From: Peromyscus leucopus
Lineage: Eukaryota; Chordata; Mammalia; Rodentia; Cricetidae
Assembly (NCBI RefSeq): GCF_004664715.2
Contig: NC_051067.1
Location: 69,644,982 to 69,708,981 of the forward strand
Reading direction: 5' to 3'
DNA: 64,000 bases
The notes beneath the pieces are model-generated. The model saw only the letters and a list, made by a program, of their open reading frames with translations, searched no databases and was not told the origin of the DNA. Positions 1 through 10,700 of the stretch are shown here, piece by piece. Every line of letters begins with the position of its first letter. The stretch's first letter is position 1. The position numbers and the translations under genes were made by a program.

Positions 1-2082
1 AGTTTCAGATTTCCATCCACATCTCTGAAGGATGTTTTAATTTCTTTTTCCTTCTCATCCATTATCCTCTTTGTACATCTAATTTAAGGCAGTGGCATCC
101 AATCTACTAAACTAGCCATGTGAATATGCTGCCATTCTGTTCTTCTTGATTTATATTCACCAAGGTCTTATTTTCTTCCTACATTCAACCACTTCAATTC
201 ATAGTCTAACAGCAGAGTTTACTTCAGTGCTTAGAGCCTTCTGCACTCACCTGTCTGCTGCTTCAGTGAACTCTTCCTTGGTAGAAAAAACTGTAAACAA
301 GACATGGTATCTCTTCTCAAAAGGCTTTCAATATAATTCAGGAGGTGGGGTCAACAAAAGTAAATTTTAATAATTAAAAATTTAATAACTGTGAGATATA
401 ATAAGGGTTTGGGAAACTATGTATAGATTTTAGACATTAAAGTTCCATTTAGCCATGAGGTAAGGATTTCCAGGGAAGAGAAAATTTTGAGTTTGAATTG
501 ACAACTATAAGATACAAAGAAAATGAAGAGAGATTCATTTTAAGGCTTGAAAGCCTTGGAGCATGCTTATGTGGCTCTTCATGTTAAAGGTATAAATCAA
601 ATGAGATGGGAGTTGGGGCCAGAGCATGAGCCAGAGACCTAGAAGGAAGAGTTAACTACTCAAAAAAAAAAAAAAAAAAAAAAAAACCTGCGTGGGTGTA
701 ATTATACAAGAGAACTAAATAATTGTGAAAGAAATGGTGATATAAAAAGATCTATGAAGAGCAAAAGGCTATCAAAACTTCTGGGTAGAAGGAAAAATGT
801 TTACACAAATCTAGAGTGAGCCCATGGCTATATGAGAGAAGTCAGGGACTGTGTTGTAGAGGATTGTCACCATCATCATCTGGAAGCAAGCCTCATTAAG
901 ATGAGGAGAGTGAGGCATACTAAAATTGAACTCTTCTCCACTCCCTGTCCCTTCTGACAGTGCTTCTTGTTGAACACAACAACCAGAACTGAAAAGCATG
1001 GAAAGTTAACATCCACATACGAATTCCTTATTTCTGCTTCTTAAAAGTAGAGCCGAGGATGGAAAGTAGACAAGACAGATGCGATGAGGGCTGTGGGAAC
1101 ATCCAGAGATGTTTCTGGAAAGGGCACTGGATTTCCTTGTTCTAGCTTACTTGGGCATTTTATAGTTAGCTCTGCTTAAAATCTTCATTCAACAAATTTT
1201 AGTCATGTGTTGATGCATTTATCCTACCTAATATTAATTGGTCATGTGACTGTGACTTCTCACAGTCAATACAATTTTCTAAATTTCAGAATGCATTTCC
1301 ATTTATGGGATGACTCAAAACCAATGTGCACTTCAAGCTACTATCGCTGTTGTCAGCATTAGTTTCCAATCTTTCTCTCATTCATTTTTATTCTGAAAAT
1401 TTCATATTTTGATATAATACAACAGATACCAGTCATAAGTAATTTTTTTCTGACATTTACCCCAAACCATCCACTCATCTCTTTGGCATGAAGTCAATGA
1501 GTATAAGAAGTGAAATCACACATTAAGTAAGAGCTGTCTCATTTGATAAATGAAGTAAGTAGAAGCATGGTGTCATCTACTTGACAAATGGATCTAATTT
1601 AGCTGTGTGGATTTCTCCACTTGGTGAAGACGTTAGTGTGTCTGCAGGTTTTCTTGCTTGGTATGTAAAAGGAGTCTAGAGAGCAACTCCTCACTGCTGC
1701 CTTCCCCATGGCCTGAAGATGTAATGAGGAAGTACATTTTGTCTGAGATATTAAAACCATCACTGTGGTATTTCTGCGATTTGGACAGGATAAAAAGACA
1801 GGAATTAGATCCTATGCCAAAGGGACTAGAATGGAATCACTCTTTTTCAGTGATTTAATTGTATTTAGTCAAAACAGCAGAATTCAATGGAAAATTACCT
1901 TCAAAATGAATACAGAATGGTTTATGACTTAGAATTTTTACTTTCTGACAAGTCATAAATCAAATATAAGTGCCAAGTAGACATTTTCAGACATGTGAGC
2001 TCTAAAAACAAACAAACAAACCACCACCAACAAAAAACCCTAGTATTTCTCAAGTACTCTCTTTTAGACTTTGGGACTGGGG
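1..2082. other. Unassigned non-coding stretch
   Basis: A+T-rich sequence with no open frame that resembles a protein and no repeat I recognise. The only distinct item is a 25-base poly(A) run at 662-686. The bases before it do not read as a SINE or LINE that I know, so the run could be the tail of an old unrecognised retrocopy. Confidence 0.5.
662..686 (+). repeat. Poly(A) tract, 25 bases
   Basis: Uninterrupted run of 25 A. The preceding 130 bases (purine-rich, around 'agttggggccagagcatgag') are not a SINE I recognise. It may be the tail of an old retro-insertion on the plus strand, but no flanking target duplication was found. Confidence 0.9.
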
Positions 2083-2132
2083 CAGAGAGGAAGAGGGAGA
2101 GAGAGAGAAAAGGAGAGAGAAAGAGAGAGAGA
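2083..2132. repeat. Impure (GA)n purine tract
   Basis: About 50 bases almost entirely of G and A, dominated by GAGA units with AAAA interruptions. Simple sequence with no coding content. Confidence 0.8.
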
Positions 2133-2519
2133 TTAAAGAGTAAATAGAGTAATACAAAAAAAGAAAAGATAAATTTGTAGGTATTTTGGTTATATTAGGG
2201 CTATAAAATTAATGATAGTAGCAATAATAAAAGAAATGAACATATGCCCAGATATGTTTGACTGTATGTGAGGTAGCGACTCTTATGAAAATTATTACAG
2301 AAAATCATTACAAAGAGAAAGCATTCAACTTATCTCATCTGACTGGACTAGTTCTGATATTAAGAATGCATGCAGACAGATACAGAAAGATAACTGTCAG
2401 TGAATATTAATTATTGATACAGTTGTTAAGACTTGGAGTATCACATTAGTGCATAAGTTCACAAAATGTTAAAATTGTACAGTCAAAACTCTAGGCTTTC
2501 AAGGAGATTTTTTTAAACT

Positions 2520-2815
2520 GCTGAAGAAGGAACAGGCAGTTATCAAAACTCAGCATTCATTAATAATTAAAATATTTGCAAAACATGTCTCCTAATTAAT
2601 TAGTATCCAGAATATGTTTGGAACTATTTATAACATAATAAGATGAATAATGCTATTAAAAATAGGCAAACTGTTTGAACAGACACCTAAATCAAATGAG
2701 ATATACAAATGGAAAGGAAGAATGTGAAAGTAAGTTCAACATTATTAGTTACTTCAAAATGAAATAAAAGCACAATGATGTTTTGCTGTATTTTGGGATT
2801 GCTAACAGTATACTT
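2520..2815 (+). mobile_element. L1 LINE fragment, ORF2 3' part
   Basis: Reads like the decayed end of L1 ORF2 on the plus strand. The segments 'gaacagacacctaaatcaaa' and 'gagatatacaaatgg' followed by 'ttcaacattattagttactt' match the remembered L1 series about a small set of target phrases near the ORF2 C-terminus. Frame is destroyed by stops and indels. It lies directly upstream of a retroelement 3' UTR (2825-4080) and is probably the same insertion. Confidence 0.6.
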
Positions 2816-2824
2816 TAAATTTTT

Positions 2825-4080
2825 AAATACATGCTGCAACCAGGGCTATACAGATCTGAATAGCCTGAGCTGCTACCCAGTGCCATGGTAATGCCCAGGT
2901 CAGAACTGCAGCTGAGGGCCATGACTGGGTCAGTGGCAGGTTCTGTGTTGGTGTCCATGACTCCTGTTATCATCAAAGGCCATGCCAATGTCAGGGGTCT
3001 GGGCTGCCACCTGTGGTCATGGTGTCACCTAGGCCTGAGCTGCTTCCATGTCCAGGTCTGAGTTGATGTCCAAGGCTCCTGTTACCACCAAGGGCCATGC
3101 AAATACCTAGGGTCTAGTCAACCACCTGAGACCATGCTGGTGTCAGAGAGCCACGCTGCCACCAGGGCCATACTGATCTGAGTGACCCGAGATGCCACAG
3201 GGGCCATGATGATGTTCTGACTGAGCTGCAGTTGAAGGCCATGTCTGGGTCCAAGGTCCTGCTGCAGCTGGAGTCTGTGTTGATACATGTTGCCTGTGTT
3301 ACTATAGGGGCCCATAAGAACTATGCATGATGAAATCCAAGGTCCAGGCTGAACTGATCCTGTCCTTTGTTGGCACTGGAAAAGCTGGTCCTTCCACTTG
3401 CTGGACACTGTAGCAAGAAATCTGGGCCTGAACCTCATGGGAGACCTGGCCCCAATGACCTGGGCACAGGAGAGCTAGCACCCTGAACTAAGGAGAGAGG
3501 GCCCTATCCTTCACCATGGGTGTGGGAGAACTAGCCCTGATGACATGGGCATAGGAGAGCTGCCCCCATGCCTGAGGAGCCAGCCCCAGCACCCAGGTCT
3601 GACCAGCTCAACTACCACTCAGGCCCACATCCAGGGCCTACTGGAATGTGTGAAAAGGAATGGTCCTGCAGAAGGATACCTGAAGAATCTTCATGACTTG
3701 GCACAGCAGTGGGATATCTGAGAGGCGTTCCAGAGAGGGTCCAGTGATGATGGTGTACCAGAAACCAGAGGCCTTGAACCAGACTATTGACTCATTGCAG
3801 TGAACATTTGCAAGTAAAGCTGATAGGACAAAAGGGTATATTATGTGAAACACCGCAGTTCCCAATGCCACTAAAAAGAATGAAGAAGTGTTGAAGAGGC
3901 AGGAAAGACAGAGGACCAAAGAAGTTTTTTGTTTGGTTGTTTGATTGATTTTTTAAAAATTTTCTCCTTTTTGAGGGGATGCTGCAAGGGTGAAGGGCAG
4001 AAATAGAGGAAATTGGAAATGAACAGAATTGGGGTGCATGATGTGAAATTCCCAAAGAATCAATAAATAAATTACATTAA
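2825..4080 (+). mobile_element. Probable Lx-type L1 3' UTR with internal repeats
   Basis: Non-coding 1.25-kb tail. The first 800 bases contain recurring imperfect units built around 'gggccatg', 'ctgagctgc', 'gtgttgatgtcc' and 'ggtctgggctgccacc'. It then passes through a T-rich stretch to 'gaattggggtgcatgatgtg', 'caaagaatcaataaataaa' and an A-rich end at about 4055-4080. That order (GC-richer repeats, T-rich, polyadenylation-like AATAAA, A-rich tail) fits the 3' UTR of an old murid L1 (Lx group). The family assignment is from memory. Confidence 0.55.
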
Positions 4081-4315
4081 AAAATTAAATGCAATGTTAA
4101 GTCCTTTCATGAATGTAAAAGAACCCTTAGCCCCATTCATTGCTAGTGGGAATGAAAAAATGGATGTCCTGGCATCTTATGAATCCAAAGAGGGAAAGTC
4201 TAACTCTTAAAGGAAGAACAAATGCCTGCAGAGGGTAATCTATGAGCTTGCCCAGTCTCAAGTTCAAGCTCAGGCTTTTACTAACATTTTTTTGGTTTTG
4301 TTTGTTTGTTTCACT

Positions 4316-4366
4316 GTTCTCAGGTAATATTGATGTTGCTGACAGGGGAACTAAATTTTGAGGGTT
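4316..4366 (-). mobile_element. MER5-like DNA transposon fossil
   Basis: The stretch 'ctcaggtaatattgatgttg' to 'ggggaactaaattttgag' resembles the reverse complement of one end of MER5A, a non-autonomous hAT-Charlie element. Only about 50 bases align by eye, with several mismatches, so this is tentative. Confidence 0.4.
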
Positions 4367-4828
4367 GCAGACATAGCACATAGGCATCTAAGAAAAACTA
4401 CTGATTATTCAAAGTAAGAAAATTCAGCAATGATGTCAAGTACAATACTTGTGTAACAAATAAACACCATTCTGTGAAATGGCAATGTAGAAGGACAATT
4501 TCAATGAGAAAGTGACCACATTTACAATACCCAAATAATAAAGGTCCCTGGAAATGAACCAAGCAGAAATATAAAATATATCAACTGGGTAAGCTGTAAA
4601 AAAATGAAGGACATTAATAAAATAAATAAATATGAAAATAAATATAAAGAAAAAACTGGGTTGGTTTTTTTTGTTGTTGTTTTTGGGGGGGTTGGAGAAA
4701 CCATGCAAAAGGTGATATTTTTCCCAAATTATACTACAAAATTCACACAAACCAAACCAAGGTCTCAATGTTTCTGTCAGGCTTTAAAATCCACCTCTAA
4801 AATGTCTACAGAAGATCACCAGGTGGAT

Positions 4829-5110
4829 GAAGGGTGGCTTAGCAGGTCCAGTCCTGACCACACAAGCACAGGGACCTGAGTGTGGGTCTCAGAACCCTTG
4901 TAAAAACCTGGCATAACAGTGCACAGTAGGAATCCCAGAGCTGAGGCAGTGGAGACTGATAGATTCTTGGAGCTTATTGGTCAGCTAAGCTCAACCTAGC
5001 CAAATCAGTGAGCCCAGGGGTCAGTGAGAGACCCTGTCTCAAACAAATAAACTGGATAGCAATTGAGGGAGACTCATGACATTAACATTGGACCGTCAGA
5101 TGCGTGCGCG

Positions 5111-5113
<3 letters not shown>
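4829..5113 (+). mobile_element. B4 SINE (ID-B1 composite)
   Basis: Left part 'gtggcttagcagg' is a worn tRNA/ID-type head. The right part 'gtgagagaccctgtctcaaa' is the B1-like end, followed by the 'gaggatagc...gagggagactcatgac' type extension of B4 elements. The element ends in an alternating purine-pyrimidine (CA)n tail at 5114-5157, as usual for this family. Confidence 0.75.

Positions 5114-5157
<44 letters not shown>
5114..5157. repeat. (AC)22 microsatellite, B4 tail
   Basis: Pure AC dinucleotide repeat at the 3' end of the plus-strand B4. The bases just before it, 'tgcgtgcgcgtata', continue the alternation of pyrimidine and purine, giving about 57 bases of strict alternation. Confidence 0.95.
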
Positions 5158-5163
<6 letters not shown>

Positions 5164-5300
5164 ATGCACATGTGAAATATATAACCAAAAAAGGCAATAG
5201 ACAAAAGATAGGTGCCATAATTTTGAAGAATAAAACCAACATTGTGGAACATTGACTGTCTAAATTCCTCAAGAAGAGAAGCCACGCAACAACAGAAGTC

Positions 5301-5449
5301 AAGATTCCGACAGTGCGCCAAGCGTTGGTGGCGCATGCCTTTAATCCCAGCACTTGGGAGGCAGAGGTAGGCCAATCTCTGTGAGTTCGAGGCCAGCTAC
5401 ATAGAGAAACCCTGTCTCAAAAAAAAAAAAAAAAAGATTCCTACAGTGC
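5301..5449 (+). mobile_element. B1 SINE with internal deletion and 16-bp target duplication
   Basis: Body 5317-5433 carries the B1 pol III region ('ggtggcgcatgcctttaatc', 'cacttgggaggcagagg', 'gtgagttcgaggccagc') and ends 'gagaaaccctgtctc' plus a poly(A) tail. About 35 bases expected between 'ggccagc' and 'tacatagagaaa' are missing. It is flanked by aagattccgacagtgc (5301-5316) and aagattcctacagtgc (5434-5449), which match at 15 of 16 positions, so the insertion boundaries are exact. Confidence 0.95.
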
Positions 5450-5855
5450 AAAATTTTATGTTTTCATATTTAGTCTTTTTTTCTATTGTTCATCTACTAT
5501 CACATTTAAATATGTCATCACATATATGCAAATAGTTTCCAAACCTAGGCAAGGGAAACATTTCAGCACTGAAAGTTGACCCTTCAAATTATGTAAGTAT
5601 AAAAATAGTCCAAAATTGAAGTTAAAATATAAAAAAATTCCATTTGTGCATTGCACTTAATTATATGTTCTAGAAAATAAAATCATCTCTATACTGACAT
5701 TAAGCATGAAAAATATCAATGCGGAATCCAAATACTGGAGTTTCTTAAAGCACAATGCAGAAAAATAAGGCAAGGGCTATAGCTTACCCAACATGGTATT
5801 TCTGTTGGCAGAATGTCTGCCTATTACCTGAAACAAGACCTCAAGACAGGACAGG

Positions 5856-5856
<1 letters not shown>
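5450..5856. other. Unassigned non-coding stretch
   Basis: A+T-rich sequence between the B1 and the (AC)n at 5857. No repeat, RNA gene or coding frame recognised. Confidence 0.5.

Positions 5857-5901
<45 letters not shown>
5857..5901. repeat. (AC)22 microsatellite
   Basis: Pure AC repeat of about 45 bases followed by degenerate CA-rich sequence to about 5930. No SINE is evident on its left side. Confidence 0.95.
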
Positions 5902-5903
<2 letters not shown>

Positions 5904-5964
5904 CATTCATGCACACACGCATTCATACGCATATTCTATTTACAGAACCAGATTCAATACCTTC

Positions 5965-6115
5965 ATGAAATGGGGGAGAAGCACAGACTTTACAGTCAGA
6001 CTTGGGGTTTAGTTTGCCACTTCCTGCGCTATACACTCAAGTATTAACTATTTGGAATTTCATTTTCTCTACCTATGAAGTTAAAATATAATTAATATTC
6101 ATCATATTTGACTGT
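5965..6115 (+). mobile_element. MIR SINE
   Basis: The order 'gagaagcacagactttacag', 'cagacttggggttt', 'tgccacttcctgcg', then 'aactatttggaatttcattt', 'tctacctatgaag' and 'aatataattaatattcatca' follows the MIR consensus from tRNA-like head through the core to the 'cctcagtttcctcatctgtaa'-type region. Diverged, as expected for a pre-rodent element. Confidence 0.6.
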
Positions 6116-6171
6116 ATGAAAGCTGTCTGGCCTGGAAAAGATTCCAAACGGCATTTTCCTTTTTCTGCCAT

Positions 6172-6555
6172 ATCAATTTTTAATTGAAAAAATTTCGTAC
6201 AATATGTTTTAATCATGACTTTTTCCTCCCTCACTTCCTCCAGGATCCCCACATTTCCCTACACAACTGACTTCATACTCACTGGCTCACTTGCTCTTTC
6301 TCTAAAATAAACAAAAACAAAAATGAAAGAAAAAATAAACACATGCACAAAAATGACAAAAATAGACATCAAAATAAGCAAGCAAAAGAAAAAAAAAGTC
6401 TTCAAACTACCATTGAGTTTGCTTTGTGTTGGCCTGAGCATTGGGCCTGCCCTGGAGTGTGGTTAATAAGCTCAGTGACACTCCTCTGGGGAAGACAATT
6501 TTTTCCTTTCCTGCAGGTATCAATTGCAGATAGGTTCTTGTTTAGTGGTAGTCTC
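6172..6555 (-). mobile_element. Lx-type L1 3' UTR
   Basis: Begins on the plus strand with 'ttttaattgaaaaaatttcg' and 'catgactttttcctccctca', followed by an A-rich run with repeated 'aaacaaaaatgaaag' units, then 'gctttgtgttggcctgagca' and 'ctcagtgacactcctctggg'. The same series recurs at 52322-52860 on the same strand. This is the reverse complement of the Lx L1 3' UTR. Confidence 0.75.
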
Positions 6556-6934
6556 TAAAAAAGTTGTGAAAAGTTATAGTTCTTACAATTGCTGTGTCTG
6601 AAGTTTTTAAAAGGTGACTCAATATCATTATTTCTTTATGTCTATGAAGCATCCAGTCAGTAACAATGCCAACTTACTTATAAAATAATAGGGATTTGTG
6701 TAATTCTTTACAGACTACATTTAGATTTGTCAATATCCAATGATAGAGAGTTCTAGATACCTAACATTTTTACCCTGCTCTACAGTGTTATTTTACTTGA
6801 ACTATTACATGCTCATATATATCCTATATGAAGCAATGATATTATTTTAAGATTATACTGGATACCACTTCTTTAGAACTATTTCTGCTGAGAAGAGTCT
6901 GTGAAGCCCTTTAATCAGAATATCCTGAGATAAA

Positions 6935-6978
6935 GCTGGGATTTGGGTCAGTGGTAGAGCACTTTCCTAGCTTATATG

Positions 6979-6979
<1 letters not shown>
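6935..6979 (+). mobile_element. ID SINE, truncated
   Basis: 'gctgggatttgggtcagtgg' followed by 'tagagcactttcctagctta' is the tRNA-Ala-derived head of an ID element with its A and B box region partly present. The right half is lost and it runs straight into a GAAA repeat. Confidence 0.7.
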
Positions 6980-7045
<66 letters not shown>

Positions 7046-7046
7046 A
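6980..7046. repeat. (GAAA)n microsatellite
   Basis: About 16 tandem GAAA units with no interruption, directly after the ID fragment. It probably grew from the SINE's A-rich tail. Confidence 0.95.
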
Positions 7047-8924
7047 GACCTGCAAATAATTTTGAGTGTCAGCCAATGCTCAGTTTCCTGAGCCCTCTTT
7101 TAGCCAAGACTGCAACACCCCCCACTCCCACCATCCCCACCTCCCACCCCTTGTGTCTATCCAGGAGCAGTGAACAGTGAAGATGTTGGTAACTGGAATT
7201 CCTCCAGATTTCATTCCCTGTGAAAAGACTGTCTTCTAGAAAGTTCCTCCATGACATCCAAAATCAAGTGGTATCTTCTGTTAAGATAGTTTCATATGAG
7301 ATTCTTCAAAACTAAAAAATGAAGATCTTTCATGCACAACTGTAAGTAGCAAATTGTCCTTGAGTACTTTGATCAAGTAAAAGTACCCCTACACAGTAGC
7401 TGCACCCTGTGACCAAGCTCAGAAAGCAGAGGTGTGTTGCTGTATTTCTCCCTAATATAATATTAGATCACTTGACTAACATTCTTGCTATGAAAACAAA
7501 AGAAAGGACCACAGGTTTACAAAGAATTCAGACTTACTTCTTTTCTCTCTGGAATGACAGTCTTGGGTGTATTTCATCAATACACAAAATCTCCTAAACA
7601 CTGTAACTGTTTGAGGTTCCCCCACATCATTTTCTGAATAGTCTCTGGATTAACACTGCACATTCTTCAGACTTTAGAAAAACCGTGAATGGGTGGGGGA
7701 CAATAAATATAGCCAGTGTATTTTAGGATGTTTTAATACTCTTTGCCTTTGGCGTTTTACAATTGTTAAAGTCATCTGTTACAATTTTATTTTCAGATGA
7801 GGAACATAAACACTTTCTCTCGATCTGTCCACATAGCATTTCATCTGTTTCCCATATAACATGTGGGTAAGAAGCAGGGCTTTTAAAGTCCAATACTTTT
7901 ATTTCATGCTCAAATGAGTAGTTTAACAGCCTCCCTTATTAAGGGTGACTGACAAAGCAGACATTTCTGCCATGATGCACAGATTCTGTGACTTTTCAAC
8001 AATTAAAATCTTTAGATGTATTGGGATCACTCTTTAAAGGGAAGATTAAATGTGATCAGACTTGAGAGATGAAGCCAAGCTGGGACTTCATTACTGAGGT
8101 GGCATTTTGGACTTTGGACATTATGCCAAAATACACAAAGTATTATGGTCTATCTGTTGGGGCACTGTGAGAACCTTTCCATGTGTGATTTGAGCCTTTT
8201 AGTCTTGGAGACTTAGTGTCTTGTCTGGTAAATGAAACACCTCTAAGCATCATTTTGAGTGCCAAATGAAATAATGAAAATGAAAGTGTTTCCTTTAGCC
8301 TGACCCAGTAGGTGGAAAGGCAAACTCACTCCTTGGTGTGCTCAGAAGTTCATTTCAGTCCTCCTAAAAACGTTAAGCACGGTTGACAGCAATACCAACC
8401 CGTGAACCATCTGCTGTCATCCAAGGATTTAAAAAAAGAAATGCGTATGCTGTGTGGGGGTTGGGGGGTCAACCACATCAGGCCTTCAGGACTGCAGCAA
8501 TCACTCCCCAGCTGCTGTGGGTGTTAGCTACTGACAATTCTCAGCTGAGTCCCTGTCTAGAATGTGTCCTCATTCTTTCTCTGGAGTAGCCTGCTTCTGA
8601 AAAGCAAGGTGAGGATCCAGTGAACCCTGCTGCTTGCCTGCACTGAGAGCAACTGGAAAGTCATCTACATTCTCCCTTTCTGTGACAAAGGCCCCTTCAC
8701 AAAGACATCACAGCTCTCATTTTACATCTGTCTAGCCTGTTCCCTGTAGCTGTTAGTGGGATATTCAATGAAACTCCTGTATATGAATTTCCATTTCATG
8801 AACTAATACCATTTAGTAATTCTCCACATAATGGATGCCTATCAAACATGGAGGATCACTGATTAAGTTTATACATCCTACATCACCAACACTGGGCAGC
8901 AGTGGGATAGAGCTGAAGATTTAA
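7047..8924. other. Unassigned non-coding stretch
   Basis: About 1.9 kb without a convincing repeat or gene. A C-rich patch at 7110-7150 ('caccccccactcccaccatc') and a short G-rich patch near 8450 are the only compositional features. Confidence 0.5.
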
Positions 8925-9025
8925 ACTTTCCAAATCTCAGTTTTCTCACCTGGAAAATTGAAATAATAATTCCCATATAGAAGTTTACTAAAAAAGTACT
9001 GAAGGTATTCAATAATATTGACTGT
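8925..9025 (+). mobile_element. MIR SINE fragment
   Basis: 'ccaaatctcagttttctcac' and 'ctggaaaattgaaataataa' correspond to the MIR core (cctcagtttcctcatctgtaaaat...), followed by the 'tactgaaggtattcaataat' part of its 3' region. Diverged but in the right order. Confidence 0.6.
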
Positions 9026-10424
9026 AGTTGTTTTGATGGGTAATTTGGAAAACTAAAGGGACAGTTTTCTGTGATTAGCCTATGACAGGTGTTCACAAAG
9101 TAGGTCTTTACAAATTTGTCTACTATAACAGTAGCAATAATCACACTTTATTCTAGAAAATAGGAAGAGTAATTTATTGGGGTGTCTTTGCTGATAAAGA
9201 GAAGATAGAGGAAAAGTATTCATGCTAACTGAAGGAGACGTGTAACATTTACTATAGAGATATTTTTATAGGGAACACATCAAATTTAGTGTTGGATATT
9301 ATTTGAACAAATAGTGCCATGAGGTTATGGCCAACAACACTACACAGTGCATGTGTTATCGGGATGTTGAAGTCACAAAGATAACGAAAGAGTCAGCTGG
9401 AAAGTAGGAAGGTGAAGTGAATTCAATAGAGAGGCCTAGCATCCATTGTGTAGGAGTAAAACTCTTCTTGCTTTTTAGAAAATGAAGATAGCTTTCCTTA
9501 CATCAGGGGGAAAATGCTATATACATCTCTGGAATTTCCACTACAATGTGAGGATAAATAAGAAGAAACAAAGTTTTTCAAATTTCCATTTCTGTAATCA
9601 ACCACTTAAAAAAATTAAGATCATGATACTTTTCACTCGATATAAGGCAGTCCCCAAAAATAGATGTTGAATTGTATGGGGAACATAATTTTTGCATCTT
9701 AAGTAGGATTTATGGTGCCAGGGTACTGTCAGGAGTAATAAAGAGTAATTATCCACCTTGTCAACTCATAATCGGAATCAGTTTAAAGGCCTTAAGAAGC
9801 TTAACTCAAATGTTCCCCTAATTCTTTCAGAAATGGCCATCCAACACTAATCACAGAACTGGAGGATCACACTGGATCATTTACACCAAGGCCGCTCACT
9901 CACTTAAAGAGAAATCACATGAGCTAGCCACCTTCACTTTGTTTCTGCGCATTTATTGACAGCATAATTTAGTATCTCAGATTTTTGTGGTAGATAAATG
10001 ACAAAATAAAACCACAGTTAATTTATACAGTAACTTCAAATGTTTTTAAAATATTTTAAGCACTAATATTTAAGGCTAATTTAATGAAGGATTTTACCTA
10101 TCACACCTGAGTTAGACATCCTTGATATTTTACACATTTATCTTCAATGGGCTAAGCACTCATATATTACCAGCTATGTTTAAAGCCCCTTGTTTATTTA
10201 TTTCTTTAAATTCCCATTCATCATCCTTTCCTAAGAGGTAACTGCTAATTTGGATTTCTACATAATCGGTAAGTATTTTTACAATTTTAATAATTCATGT
10301 TAGTAAATGTCAACATATTACATTTAACATAAATATTATACTTCAGCTTTGTTTGTTCTGATTAACATTAAGATTTAACTAAATTAACATGTATAAATTT
10401 AATCTATTTGTTTAACTCTTGGGC
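9026..10424. other. Unassigned non-coding stretch
   Basis: A+T-rich sequence with no recognisable repeat or coding frame. Several short AT-rich runs at 10020-10420. Confidence 0.5.
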
Positions 10425-10700
10425 AATATTCCATTTTGTGATAAACTGTCATGTATTCATCCATTTCCACATCTTAGCTAATTTCTAAATTTTCTCTTTT
10501 GTAGGGATCTGTTGGGCCATGAATGAAGGTCTCCCTGTGGTATATGGCTGGGTCCCAGGGTCACAGTCCATTTCAGTTCTGCCCAGATTTTCTAATTTCA
10601 TCTGACACGAATTTAATGATGTTAACATCCTCTTCAGCACTGTGTAGGAATTCCCAGTTCCCTACAGTATGATATTCATTTGGCATTATGATTTTTAAAT
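10425..10700 (-). mobile_element. Possible old L1 fragment
   Basis: 'gggcaatattccattttgtg' followed by 'catgtattcatccatttcca' is typical of an old eutherian L1 3' region read in reverse, and 'gcactgtgtaggaattccca' later fits the same context. The match is patchy and assigned by eye only. Confidence 0.4.

Noticed and set aside
5082..5375. Open frames with long Cys-Val or His-Thr strings
   Set aside because: They are translations of the (CA)n tract at 5114-5157. The same holds for frames over every other CA/GT tract in the window.
6935..6979. tRNA gene
   Set aside because: The tRNA-like sequence is the head of an ID SINE, truncated and without a cloverleaf. Other tRNA-like heads here belong to B3, B4 and RSINE1 elements.
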